13,568 nucleotides of DNA from Paracoccaceae bacterium (GCA_026982515.1 JALSGY010000367.1:1-13568); one strand, 5' to 3'. Positions 6,402 through 13,568 are shown, counted from the stretch's first letter. A program made the numbers and translations. Notes: generated from the letters alone by a model not told the origin.

Positions 6402-7214
6402 ATGAAACTTCTTTATCTGGGCGATATCGTCGGCCGTTCCGGCCGCAAGGCCGTCATCGAGCGCCTGCCCAAGCTTCGCGAGGAGCTGCGGGCGGATTTT
6501 GTCGTGGTCAACGGCGAGAACGCCTCCAACGGCGCCGGACTGACGGCGGCACATGCGGCACAGCTTCTGGAGGCGGGGGTCGATTGCCTGACCCTGGGCG
6601 ATCATGCTTTCGACCAGAAGGACATGCTGCAGTTCATCGAGCAGGAGCCGCGGATCCTGCGCCCGATCAACTATGCAAAGACAGCGCCGGGCAAGGGGGC
6701 GCGCGTCTTCGCCGCTCCCGGCGGGCGCAAGGTGCTGGTGGCGCAGGTGCTGGGGCAGGTGTTCATGAAGCGCCCCTTCGATGATCCGTTCTCGGCCATC
6801 GATGCGGTGCTTCGGGCGCATCCGCTGGGCGGGATGGTCAGCGCCAGCCTGGTGGACATCCACTGCGAGGCGACCTCCGAGAAGATGGGCATGGGCCATT
6901 TCTGCGATGGCCGCGCCAGCGTGGTGGTGGGCAGCCATACCCATGTTCCCACGGCCGATGCGATGATCCTGCCGCGCGGCACCGCCTACCTGACCGATGC
7001 CGGCATGTGCGGCGATTACAACTCGGTGATCGGTATGGACAAGGAAGAGCCGATGCGCCGCTTCGTCACCGGCATGGGGAAGGGGCGGTTTTCGCCGGCC
7101 GCCGGAGAGGCCACGCTTGCGGGCCTGTTCGTCGAGGCGGACGAGCGCAGCGGCAAGGCCCTGCGGGTTGCCCCGGTGCGGCTGGGCGGGCTGTTGCGCC
7201 CGGAGATGCCGTGA
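6402..7214 (+). CDS. TIGR00282/YmdB-like metallophosphoesterase
   Basis: This is a soluble dinuclear-metal phosphoesterase of 270 aa. Characterised relatives (Bacillus YmdB) hydrolyse 2',3'-cyclic nucleotides and influence RNA turnover; activity here is inferred. Ligand positions by analogy are D8 (GDIVG), E39 and N40 (NGEN), H68 (GDHAFD, 66-71), H154 (VDIH), and H179 with H181 (SHTH). The position that is Asn in Bacillus YmdB (GNH) is Asp67 here. The phrase TDAGMCGDYNSVIGMDKEE (198-216) is typical of the family. Length matches. No strong Shine-Dalgarno precedes the ATG. The gene is in the same direction as the cyclo-ligase, with a 174-bp repeat-bearing gap between, so a shared transcript is possible but not certain. 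Confidence 0.88.
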   Translation: MKLLYLGDIVGRSGRKAVIERLPKLREELRADFVVVNGENASNGAGLTAAHAAQLLEAGVDCLTLGDHAFDQKDMLQFIEQEPRILRPINYAKTAPGKGARVFAAPGGRKVLVAQVLGQVFMKRPFDDPFSAIDAVLRAHPLGGMVSASLVDIHCEATSEKMGMGHFCDGRASVVVGSHTHVPTADAMILPRGTAYLTDAGMCGDYNSVIGMDKEEPMRRFVTGMGKGRFSPAAGEATLAGLFVEADERSGKALRVAPVRLGGLLRPEMP

Positions 7215-7280
7215 GGCGATCCGCCGCTTGATGCCCGACCCCATCCGGGCGACAATGCCCGCTGACCGGACGGCAGGACC

Positions 7281-9062
7281 ATGGCACAGCTCATCTCCCT
7301 CAGCCCCACCGCCCAGGCCATCCTCACGCTCGGCGTGGTGGCGCTGATGTTCGCGATGTTCCTGCGCGAACGCTACCCGGCCGAGGTGGTGGCGATTGCC
7401 GGGGCGGCGCTGATGCTGGTGCTGGGGGTGCTGCCCTACGAGCGCGCGCTGGAGGTGCTTTCCAACCCCGCGCCCTGGACGATCGCGGCGATGTTCATCG
7501 TCATGGGGGCGCTGGTGCGTACCGGCGCGCTCGACCGCTTCACCCACCTGGCCGAAAGCCATGCCGAGGCCCGCCCGGCGCTGGCGGTGGGAGCGCTGAT
7601 GATGTTCGTCGTCGTCGCCTCGGCCTTCGTGTCGAATACCCCGGTGGTGGTGGTGATGATTCCGGTCTTCGTGCAGCTGGCGCGCAAGATGGGGGTGGCC
7701 GCTTCCAAGCTGCTGATTCCGCTGTCCTATGCGGCAATCCTCGGCGGCACCCTGACGCTGATCGGCACCTCCACCAACCTGCTGGTCGATGGGATGGCCC
7801 GGGCCGAGGGCCTGCGCCCCTTCACCATCTTCGAGATCACCCCGCTGGGCCTGGCGCTGGTGGGCTGGGGGATGATCTACCTGCGCTTCATCGCGCCGCG
7901 CCTGCTGCCCGAGCGCGCCTCCATGGCGACGTTGCTGTCGGGGCGTTCGAAGATGAAGTTCTTCACCGAGGTGGTGATCCCCGAAGGCAGCGAGCTGATC
8001 GGGCGCAAGGTCACCGAGGTGGCGCGTTTCAGGCGCGACGGGGTGCGGCTCGTCGACGTGCTGCGCGGCGATGCCTCGCTGCGCCGCGATCTCGATTCGG
8101 TGGTGCTGGAGGCGGGCGACAGGGTGGTGCTGCGCACCGAGATGGCCGAACTGCTGGAGTTGCAGAAAAGCGGCCATCTGGCCAGCGTCGAGAAGCTCTC
8201 CTCGGTGCAGACCGAAACGGTGGAGGTGCTGATCAGCCCGGGCTGCCGGATGATCGGCCGATCACTGGGAGAGCTGCGGCTGCGGCGGCGCTACGGCGTC
8301 TACCCGCTGGCGGTGCACCGGCGCAACCAGAACATCTCGGGTCAGCTCGACGATCTTGTGGTGCGGGTGGGCGATACGCTGCTGCTGGAAGGCGCGCCGG
8401 CCGACATTCAGCGTCTGGCGGCCGACATGAACATGGTCGATGTCTCGCGCCCCACGGCGCGCGCCTTTCGCCGCAAACATGCGCCGGTCGCCCTGGCTGC
8501 GCTGCTGGGGGTGGTGGTGCTGGCCGCCCTTGGCGTGGCACCAATCCTGCTGCTGGCGGTAGCTGCAGTGGCGCTGGTGCTGGTCACCGGCTGCATCGAC
8601 GCCGACGAGGCGTTCTCCTTCATCGACGGTCGCCTGCTGGCGCTGATCTTCGCCATGCTGGCCGTGGGCGCGGCGCTGGAAAGCTCGGGCGCGGTGGGGC
8701 TGATCGTGCAGGCCCTTGCCCCCCTGTTCGGCCAGTTGTCCCCCTTCCTGATCGTCTGGGCCGTCTATCTGCTGACATCGGTGCTCACCGAACTGGTCTC
8801 CAACAACGCGGTGGCGGTGGTGATCACCCCCATCGCCATCGGGCTGGGCAGCACCCTGGGCGTGGATCCGCGCCCGCTGGTGGTGGCGGTGATGGTGGCC
8901 GCCTCGGCCAGCTTCGCCACACCCATCGGTTATCAGACCAACATGCTGGTCTATGGCCCCGGAGGTTACCGTTTCACCGATTTCCTGCGGGTCGGTATTC
9001 CGCTCAACCTGTCGGTGGGGCTGCTGGCCTCGGCGCTGATCCCGTTCATCTGGCCGCTGTGA
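7281..9062 (+). CDS. SLC13-family permease with two TrkA-C (RCK-C) domains, first copy
   Basis: This inner-membrane anion permease has 593 aa. An N-terminal membrane half (about 10-205) with SNTPVVVVMIP (118-128) and IGTSTNLL (161-168) is followed by two soluble RCK-C domains (about 226-295 and 312-380). A C-terminal membrane half (about 400-593) contains ELVSNNAVAVVITP (504-517) and ATPIGYQTN (546-554). The paired SNT/SNN-type motifs in inverted halves form the substrate and Na+ sites in the DASS/SLC13 fold. RCK-C insertion is seen in sulfate-type SAC1-like and related permeases, so a divalent anion such as sulfate is plausible, but the substrate is not shown. AGGA at 7275-7278 is close to the ATG. 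The gene is convergent with a paralogue of identical length. Confidence 0.88.
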   Translation: MAQLISLSPTAQAILTLGVVALMFAMFLRERYPAEVVAIAGAALMLVLGVLPYERALEVLSNPAPWTIAAMFIVMGALVRTGALDRFTHLAESHAEARPALAVGALMMFVVVASAFVSNTPVVVVMIPVFVQLARKMGVAASKLLIPLSYAAILGGTLTLIGTSTNLLVDGMARAEGLRPFTIFEITPLGLALVGWGMIYLRFIAPRLLPERASMATLLSGRSKMKFFTEVVIPEGSELIGRKVTEVARFRRDGVRLVDVLRGDASLRRDLDSVVLEAGDRVVLRTEMAELLELQKSGHLASVEKLSSVQTETVEVLISPGCRMIGRSLGELRLRRRYGVYPLAVHRRNQNISGQLDDLVVRVGDTLLLEGAPADIQRLAADMNMVDVSRPTARAFRRKHAPVALAALLGVVVLAALGVAPILLLAVAAVALVLVTGCIDADEAFSFIDGRLLALIFAMLAVGAALESSGAVGLIVQALAPLFGQLSPFLIVWAVYLLTSVLTELVSNNAVAVVITPIAIGLGSTLGVDPRPLVVAVMVAASASFATPIGYQTNMLVYGPGGYRFTDFLRVGIPLNLSVGLLASALIPFIWPL

Positions 9063-9076
9063 GCCCGGCGCCGCCC

Positions 9077-9103
9077 CTTTCATCTTGCCACGAAATACTC
9101 TCG
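9077..9103 (-). repeat. Intergenic repeat, copy B
   Basis: On the minus strand this reads CGAGAGTATTTC followed by GTGGCAAGATGAAAG. The first part shares GAGTATTTC exactly with copy A at 6313-6339, and the purine-rich downstream part is similar. By hand the ungapped match is about 18 of 27. It lies just after the stop of the first permease gene, as expected for a gene-end repeat. Confidence 0.45.
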
Positions 9104-9111
9104 GGGGTGAA

Positions 9112-9149
9112 TTTGCCCGCAGGGCAAAGAGGGGGCAGACGGCCCCCTC
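9112..9149. terminator. Double hairpin between convergent permease genes, probable bidirectional terminator
   Basis: There are two adjacent perfect stems. TTTGCCC (9112-9118), loop GCA, GGGCAAA (9122-9128) is 7 bp. GAGGGGGC (9129-9136), loop AGACG, GCCCCCTC (9142-9149) is 8 bp. They sit between two genes whose stops face each other (9062 and 9165). On the minus strand the larger hairpin is followed by TTTG. Neither direction has a long T-tract, so efficiency is uncertain, but position and symmetry fit a shared terminator. Confidence 0.6.
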
Positions 9150-9164
9150 CCTTCGCGCCATTCT

Positions 9165-10946
9165 TCAAAGCGGCCAGAACACCAGGATTGCCGGGATCGA
9201 GACCGCCACCACGATGATTTCCAGCGGCAGGCCCATGCGCCAGTAATCGCCGAAACCATAGCCGCCGGGCCCGAGGATGAGGGTGTTGTTCTTGTGTCCG
9301 ATGGGCGTGAGGAAGGCGCAGGAGGCCGCCACCGCCACCGCCATCAGGAACGGGTCGGGAGAAACCCCGAGCGATTGCGCCATCTGGATGCCCACCGGGG
9401 CGGCCACGATGGTGGTGGCGGTGTTGTTGAGCACGTCCGAGAGCGTCATCGTCACCGCCATCAGCACCGTGAGGATAACCCATGCCGGCAGCCCCTCGGT
9501 GAGGCCGACCAGCGCCCCGGCGATCAGTTCGGTGCCGCCCGAGGCCTCCAGTGCCGCTCCCAGCGGTATCATCGAACCCAGGAGCACCACCACCGGCCAT
9601 TCGATATGGCGGTAGATCTCCGACAGCGGCACGATGCGGGCCAGCACGAAGGCGATCACCACCAGCCCCAGCGCCACCGGCAGATAGAGCAGCCCGAAGC
9701 TGGCCGCCGCCACCGCCGCGCCGAACAGCCCCGTGGCCAGCCACACCTTGCTGCTGTCGGTCACCGCCAGCCCGCGTTCGGCCAGCGGCAGGCAGCCCAG
9801 CCATTCCACCACCTCGTCGGCCCTTTCCTGCGGCACCAGCAGCAGCAGGATGTCGCCGGCCCGGATCGGCGTCTTGCGCACCTGCCGGGTGATCCGCCGG
9901 CCGCGGCGCGAGATGCCCAGCAGAACCGTCTGCTGGCGCCAGCTCAACCCGATCGCCTGGGCCGTCTTGCCGCGGATGCGCGAATCTTCCGTGACCACCA
10001 CCTCGATCACGCTCAGCCCCTCGCCCTCGGCGCGCAGCCGCTCTTCGCGCTCGCGCTCGACGAAGCCCAGTGCCAGGGCCGAGCGGAACTCGTCCAGCGC
10101 CTCGGGTGTGGCCTCCAGCACCAGCGCGTCGCCCTCGCGGATGACGGTATTGCGCTGGGTGCCGTAGCGGCGCTTGCCGTCGCGCACCAGCCCCAGAATC
10201 GCCACGTCGTTCTTCTCGGCCACCTCGCTCAGCTCGCGCACCCGCTTGCCGATCGCCTTGCTGCCTCCCGGCACCGTCAGTTCGGCAATGTAATCTCCGA
10301 TTTCGTCAAGAGGGCCGCGGCTCTTGCCGCCGGTGTGCCGGGCCGGGATCAGCCGCCAGCCCACCAGCGCCACGAAGGCCAGCCCGGCAATGGCCGTGAT
10401 CCCGCCTACCGGGGCGAAATCGAACATAGCGAAGGGCGCGCCCAGGGCATCCTCGCGGATCGTGGCGATGATGATGTTGGGCGGTGTGCCGATCAGGGTC
10501 ACCATGCCGCCGAGAATGGTGGCGAACGACAGCGGCATCAGGCTCAGCGCCGGGGTCCGGCCGGCCTTGCGCGCGGTCTGGATGTCTACCGGCATCAGCA
10601 GCGCCAGCGCCGCGACGTTGTTCATGAAGGCCGAAAGGATGCCCCCGACCGCGCCCATGAGCGCGATATGCGCGCCGAGGCTGCGGCTGGCGTCCACCAC
10701 CGTGCGGGTGATCAGGAACACCACCCCCGAGCGCACCAGCCCCGCCGAGACCACCAGCACCAGCGCCACCACCAGCGTGGCCGGGTGCCCGAAACCGGCA
10801 AAGGCCTCCCTGGCGGGGATCACCCCCAGCACCACCCCGGCCATGAGCGCCGCGAAGGCCACCAGATCATAGCGGAATTTCCCCCACAGCAGCAGGCCGA
10901 AGACGGCGGTAAACAGGGCAAACAGGATGATCTGGTCACTGGTCAT
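9165..10946 (-). CDS. SLC13-family permease with two TrkA-C (RCK-C) domains, second copy
   Basis: This membrane anion permease has 593 aa and the same plan as its convergent neighbour. The N-half has FMNNVAALALLMP (107-119) and IGTPPNII (152-159). RCK-C domains lie at about 216-287 and 312-385. The C-half has DVLNNTATTIVAAP (504-517) and LTPIGHKNNTLILGPGGY (546-563). TPIG and GPGGY are at the same residue numbers as in the other copy. Substrate-loop residues differ (MNN, TPPN, LNNT and HKNN against SNT, TSTN, SNNA and YQTN), which suggests a different substrate. The start at 10946 is chosen because GGAG (plus-strand CTCC 10954-10957) lies 7 nt upstream and the hydrophobic segment begins at once. 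An in-frame start at 11036 would add 30 polar residues. It is divergent from the yebC-family gene. Confidence 0.88.
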   Translation of the reverse strand: MTSDQIILFALFTAVFGLLLWGKFRYDLVAFAALMAGVVLGVIPAREAFAGFGHPATLVVALVLVVSAGLVRSGVVFLITRTVVDASRSLGAHIALMGAVGGILSAFMNNVAALALLMPVDIQTARKAGRTPALSLMPLSFATILGGMVTLIGTPPNIIIATIREDALGAPFAMFDFAPVGGITAIAGLAFVALVGWRLIPARHTGGKSRGPLDEIGDYIAELTVPGGSKAIGKRVRELSEVAEKNDVAILGLVRDGKRRYGTQRNTVIREGDALVLEATPEALDEFRSALALGFVEREREERLRAEGEGLSVIEVVVTEDSRIRGKTAQAIGLSWRQQTVLLGISRRGRRITRQVRKTPIRAGDILLLLVPQERADEVVEWLGCLPLAERGLAVTDSSKVWLATGLFGAAVAAASFGLLYLPVALGLVVIAFVLARIVPLSEIYRHIEWPVVVLLGSMIPLGAALEASGGTELIAGALVGLTEGLPAWVILTVLMAVTMTLSDVLNNTATTIVAAPVGIQMAQSLGVSPDPFLMAVAVAASCAFLTPIGHKNNTLILGPGGYGFGDYWRMGLPLEIIVVAVSIPAILVFWPL

Positions 10947-11011
10947 GGATGTGCTCCGGCTTTCAGCGCCACACAAGCTGAAGCGGCGGGCAATTGCAAC
11001 GCCGCCAAGGC

Positions 11012-11041
11012 TTGCAGCCCGCCCGCGCGGTGACATATAGA
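11012..11041 (+). promoter_or_regulatory. Candidate sigma-70 promoter of the yebC-family gene
   Basis: TTGCAG (11012-11017) and TATAGA (11036-11041) are 18 bp apart, and the start codon lies 35 bp further on. The -10 matches four of six consensus bases and the -35 three of six. The spacer 10947-11076 also has GGCGG/CCGCC and imperfect GCTTTCAGC/GCTGAAGC pairings on the side of the divergent permease gene. Confidence 0.35.
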
Positions 11042-11076
11042 AGCCCGAAGGCTGAAATCATTCGGGGAACGGGCGC

Positions 11077-11817
11077 ATGGCGGGCCATTCTAAATGGGCG
11101 AACATCCAGCATCGCAAGGGGCGGCAGGATGCGGCCCGGGCAAAGCTGTTTTCCAAGCTGTCCAAGGAAATCACCGTGGCCGCCAAGATGGGCGACCCCG
11201 ACCCGGACAAGAACCCCCGCCTGCGTCTGGCGATCAAGGAGGCGCGTTCGAACTCGGTGCCCAAGGACGTGATCCAGCGCGCCATCAACAAGAGCCAGGC
11301 CGGCGAGGGCGCCGATTACGAGGAGATCCGCTACGAGGGCTACGGCCCCGGCGGGGTGGCGGTGATCGTCGAGGCGATGACCGACAACCGCAACCGCACC
11401 GCCAGCTCGGTGCGTTCGATCTTCACCAAGCACGGCGGCTCCCTGGGCGAGACCGGCTCGGTCAGCTTCATGTTCGAGCGCAAGGGCGAGATCCGCTATC
11501 CGCTGGGTATCGGCGATCTGGAGCGGGTCATGGAAGCGGCGATCGAGGCCGGCGCGGAAGACGTTGAAGACACCGATGACGGCTATATCATCTGGACCGA
11601 GGCCACCGATCTGGCCGCGGTGTCCAATACGCTGGACGAACTGCTCGGCCCCTCGGAAAGCGCCAAGCTGGTGTGGCGGCCCACCACCACGGTGGAGCTC
11701 GATCTCGAGGGCATGCAGAAGCTGATGAAGCTGATCGAGGCGCTCGAGGACGACGACGACGTGCAGCGCGTCACCGCCAATTTCGATGTCTCCGAAGAGG
11801 TGATCGCGCAGCTCTGA
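11077..11817 (+). CDS. YebC/PmpR/TACO1-family protein
   Basis: This is a 246-aa cytoplasmic protein of the near-universal YebC family. It starts with the signature AGHSKWANIQHRKGRQD (2-18) and has the expected three-part fold: a basic helical N-domain (1-75), then two alpha/beta domains. GYGPGGVAVIVE (87-98), DNRNRTASSVRSIF (102-115) and GSVSFMFERKG (127-137) are family blocks. An acidic EDDDD stretch near residue 225 precedes the last strand. Members were described as transcriptional regulators (PmpR) and more recently as ribosome-associated translation factors helping at proline-rich stretches; which applies here cannot be read from the sequence. In many bacteria it neighbours ruvC, which is not seen here. 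Length is normal. Confidence 0.93.
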   Translation: MAGHSKWANIQHRKGRQDAARAKLFSKLSKEITVAAKMGDPDPDKNPRLRLAIKEARSNSVPKDVIQRAINKSQAGEGADYEEIRYEGYGPGGVAVIVEAMTDNRNRTASSVRSIFTKHGGSLGETGSVSFMFERKGEIRYPLGIGDLERVMEAAIEAGAEDVEDTDDGYIIWTEATDLAAVSNTLDELLGPSESAKLVWRPTTTVELDLEGMQKLMKLIEALEDDDDVQRVTANFDVSEEVIAQL

Positions 11818-11842
11818 GCGCGCCGAATCGGGCTTGTGCCTG

Positions 11843-11860
11843 CCGCCGATCCGGCGGAAG
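11843..11860 (+). promoter_or_regulatory. GC hairpin overlapping the ribosome binding site of the DMT gene
   Basis: CCGCCG (11843-11848), loop ATC and CGGCGG (11852-11857) form a perfect 6-bp stem. Its 3' arm overlaps GGAAG (11856-11860), which is 8 nt before ATG 11869. The hairpin could dampen translation of the exporter or be chance in very GC-rich DNA. Confidence 0.3.
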
Positions 11861-11868
11861 CTGCCCCC

Positions 11869-12771
11869 ATGACCGGATCCGCCGACCGGCCGCTGGCCGG
11901 CATCTTCTGGATGGTGGTGACGGGGCTGTGCTTCGTCGCCGTCACTGCCATCGTCAAGCTCGTGGGCAACCGTCTGCCGGCGGCCGAGGGGGCGTTCCTG
12001 CGCTACCTGCTGGGGCTGGTGCTTCTGGTGCCGATGCTGCGCCCGATGCTGCGGGCCCGGCTCGATGGCCGGGCGCTGAGCGCCTTCGCCCTGCGCGGGC
12101 TGGTTCACAGCTTCGGGGTGATCTTGTGGTTCTACGCCATGGCCCGGATCCCGATCGCCGAAGTGACGGCGATGAACTACCTCGCGCCGGTCTATGTCAC
12201 GCTCGGGGCGGCGCTGTTTCTGGGCGAGACACTGGCCACGCGCCGGCTGATCGCGGTGGTGGTGGCGCTGCTCGGGGCGCTGGTGATCCTGCGCCCGGGG
12301 TTCCGCGAAATCTCGCCCGGCCACCTGGCGATGCTGGGCACGGCGGTATTCTTCGCCGCCTCCTACCTGATCGCCAAGCGCATGAGCGGACAGGTCTCGC
12401 CCGCGGTGGTGGTGGGGATGCTTTCGATCACCGTCACCATCGGGCTGGCGCCCTTCGCCTATGCGGTCTGGGTGCCCCCGACCCTGGCGCAGATGGGCTG
12501 GATGTTCCTGGTGGCCTGTTTCGCCACCGCCGGCCATTACACCATGACCCTGGCCTTCCAGGCCGCGCCGGTGACGGTGACCCAGCCGGTAACCTTCCTG
12601 CAACTGCTGTGGGCGGTGGTGCTGGGGGCGGCGGCCTTTGGCGAGCCGGTGGATGGCTGGGTGGTGCTGGGCGGGGCGATCATCCTCGGCTCGGTCACCT
12701 TCATCACCTGGCGCGAGGCCGTGCTCAAGCGCCGCACCATCGCGCCCCCGCACATGGCGACCAAGGTGTAG
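11869..12771 (+). CDS. EamA-family DMT transporter
   Basis: This inner-membrane transporter of the drug/metabolite superfamily has 300 aa and about ten hydrophobic segments in two EamA repeats (about 10-142 and 152-281). Each repeat ends with the usual pattern of a helix followed by GE: NYLAPVYVTLGAALFLGE (103-120) and FLQLLWAVVLGAAAFGE (243-259). RIPIAEVTAMN (93-103) before the fourth helix is typical of RhaT/EamA exporters. The substrate is unknown; relatives export amino acids or metabolites. The C-terminal tail is basic (about 282-300). ATG 11869 is chosen because GGAAG at 11856-11860 is well spaced; an in-frame GTG at 11836 would add 11 residues without a better site. The gap to the preceding gene is 51 bp, so cotranscription with the yebC-family gene is possible. 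Confidence 0.88.
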   Translation: MTGSADRPLAGIFWMVVTGLCFVAVTAIVKLVGNRLPAAEGAFLRYLLGLVLLVPMLRPMLRARLDGRALSAFALRGLVHSFGVILWFYAMARIPIAEVTAMNYLAPVYVTLGAALFLGETLATRRLIAVVVALLGALVILRPGFREISPGHLAMLGTAVFFAASYLIAKRMSGQVSPAVVVGMLSITVTIGLAPFAYAVWVPPTLAQMGWMFLVACFATAGHYTMTLAFQAAPVTVTQPVTFLQLLWAVVLGAAAFGEPVDGWVVLGGAIILGSVTFITWREAVLKRRTIAPPHMATKV

Positions 12772-12904
12772 GCCGGGGCCATCGCCTCCTCCGCACGGCA
12801 GGTCGCGAAGCGGCATTCCCATGTCGCGGCCGGCCGGGCCAGGACATACACGCGTTGAATAATGGCCCCGGGGCTGCTTTTCTGGCTGCAAGGACGGGGG
12901 GATC
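12772..12904. other. Spacer between the DMT gene and soxB
   Basis: This 133-bp spacer is rich in GGCC/CCGG. It contains a perfect GCCCCGGGGC palindrome at 12865-12874 followed a few bases later by TTTT, but no proper loop. The soxB promoter should be here, yet no clear -35/-10 pair is visible. AAGGA at 12890-12894 plus the G-run before ATG 12905 serves as the soxB ribosome binding site. Confidence 0.4.
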
Positions 12905-13568
12905 ATGCGCTATTCGGCCTTGAGGGTGTTGTGGGAGGGGGTGACGGGCAACCGCGGCTGGAACCCCTCTGGCGCGACCCCGCGCCCCGGAACGAATATG
13001 ACATCGTGATCATCGGCGGCGGCGGGCATGGGCTGGCCACCGCCTGGTACCTGGCCAGGAATCACGGGATGACCAATGTCGCCGTGCTCGAAAAGGGCTA
13101 TCTCGGGGGCGGCAACATCGGGCGCAACACCACCATCGTGCGGGCCAATTACTTCCTGCCGGGAAATTCCGAGTTCTACAGCCATTCGCTGAAACTGTGG
13201 GAGGGGCTGGAGGCCGATCTGAATTACAACGTGATGCACAGCCAGCGCGGGCTCATCAACCTGTTTCATTCCGACGCCCAGCGCGACGCGGCTGCCCGCC
13301 GCGGCAATGCGATGGTCAACCAGGGGGATGATGCGGTCCTGCTCGACCGCGAGGGGGTTCGGCGCCTGCTGCCGTACCTGGATTTCGACAACAGCCGCTT
13401 CCCGGTCCTGGGTGGGCTCTTTCATCCGCGCGGCGGCACCGCGCGCCACGACGCGGTTGCCTGGGGCTACGCGCGGGCGGCCGATGCCCGCGGGGTGGAC
13501 CTGATCCAGAATTGCGAGGTGACCGGGATCGATGTGCATCGCGGCCGGGTGAGGGGGGGGGCGAACCA
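12905..13568 (+). CDS. soxB: Sarcosine oxidase beta subunit, 5' part, with apparent frameshift
   Basis: This would encode the flavin subunit of heterotetrameric sarcosine oxidase, which demethylates sarcosine to glycine with tetrahydrofolate and O2. The first frame gives MRYSALRVLWEGVTGNRGW, the usual N-terminus, then reaches a stop at 13007. From 12961 the family sequence continues in another frame: EPLWRDPAPRNEYD, the FAD loop IIGGGGHGLATAWYLAR (about 36-52 of the repaired protein), GGGNIGRNTTIVRANY and RGGTARHDAVAWGYARAAD. The His in RHDAVAW is the probable covalent FMN site. One missing base near 12959-12963 explains this; GGCTGG followed by GAA would restore it. The ORF continues past the window end, so about half the protein is visible. 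An in-frame ATG at 12862 avoids the shift but gives an unrelated N-terminus. AAGGA 12890-12894 supports 12905. Confidence 0.8.

Noticed and set aside
7233..7250. Hairpin GCCCG/CGGGC before the first permease gene
   Set aside because: A 5-bp stem with an 8-nt loop is expected by chance at this GC content.
5589..8177. A minus-strand open frame of 862 codons, and similar long antisense frames at 3770-5719, 10963-12906 (minus) and 9294-11033 (plus)
   Set aside because: They lie opposite well-recognised genes. Their translations are rich in His, Arg, Gln and Gly without domains, as expected when high-GC3 genes are read in reverse.
12865..12880. Terminator formed by GCCCCGGGGC plus TTTT
   Set aside because: The palindrome has no loop. 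Opening one leaves about three pairs, and a gap separates it from the T-run.
12862..12960. Frameshift-free soxB starting at ATG 12862
   Set aside because: The extra N-terminus is unlike the family, whereas ATG 12905 gives the typical N-terminus with a good ribosome site. Kept as an alternative only.
1..13568. Mobile elements, CRISPR arrays, tRNA or rRNA genes, toxin-antitoxin or defence genes
   Set aside because: No transposase, integrase, regularly spaced repeat, tRNA-like fold or defence domain was seen. The gene content is metabolic and transport housekeeping.

Overview
The window looks like chromosomal DNA of a marine-type alphaproteobacterium, most likely Rhodobacterales (Roseobacter/Paracoccus group). 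The reasons are very high GC with strong G/C preference at third codon positions, protein sequences typical of that order (XRE regulator, HisN-type phosphatase, heterotetrameric-type sarcosine oxidase beta subunit), and intergenic repeats of a kind I associate with that group. This assignment is inference from sequence character, not from a database search.

Layout. 1-1282: an XRE-type DNA-binding regulator, then a HisN-like histidinol-phosphatase of the inositol monophosphatase family. 1283-4134: a purine block with 8-oxoguanine deaminase on + and guanine deaminase (guaD) on -, tail to tail. They are separated by 52 bp that hold an intrinsic terminator for guaD. A strongly structured leader precedes the 8-oxoguanine deaminase. 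4265-7214: mgtE, 5-formyltetrahydrofolate cyclo-ligase and a TIGR00282/YmdB-like metallophosphoesterase, all on +; the first two are almost certainly cotranscribed. 7281-10946: two SLC13-type permeases, each 593 aa and each with two TrkA-C/RCK-C domains, tail to tail around a hairpin-rich spacer. 11077-12771: a YebC/PmpR/TACO1-family protein, then an EamA-type DMT exporter. 12905-13568: the 5' part of soxB, running off the window and carrying an apparent one-base frameshift.

How the genes fit together. The two deaminases make urate (from 8-oxoguanine) and xanthine (from guanine), the two neighbouring entry points to purine catabolism through xanthine dehydrogenase, which is not in the window. 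MgtE, the cyclo-ligase and the phosphoesterase look like ordinary housekeeping neighbours. The SLC13 pair are probable anion permeases of unknown substrate. soxB would begin a sarcosine/glycine-betaine degradation locus.

I see no mobile element, CRISPR array, defence system, rRNA or tRNA. The most interesting unexplained element is the leader of the 8-oxoguanine deaminase gene (1350-1412). It has a perfect 11-bp inverted repeat whose 3' arm runs into the Shine-Dalgarno sequence, and the loop of that hairpin is complementary over 9 bases to sequence just upstream. That is pseudoknot topology, or a pair of competing folds, and would suit translational control. Other points worth a second look are the soxB frameshift, a codon-usage patch inside the 8-oxoguanine deaminase gene, the matched permease pair and two copies of an intergenic repeat.
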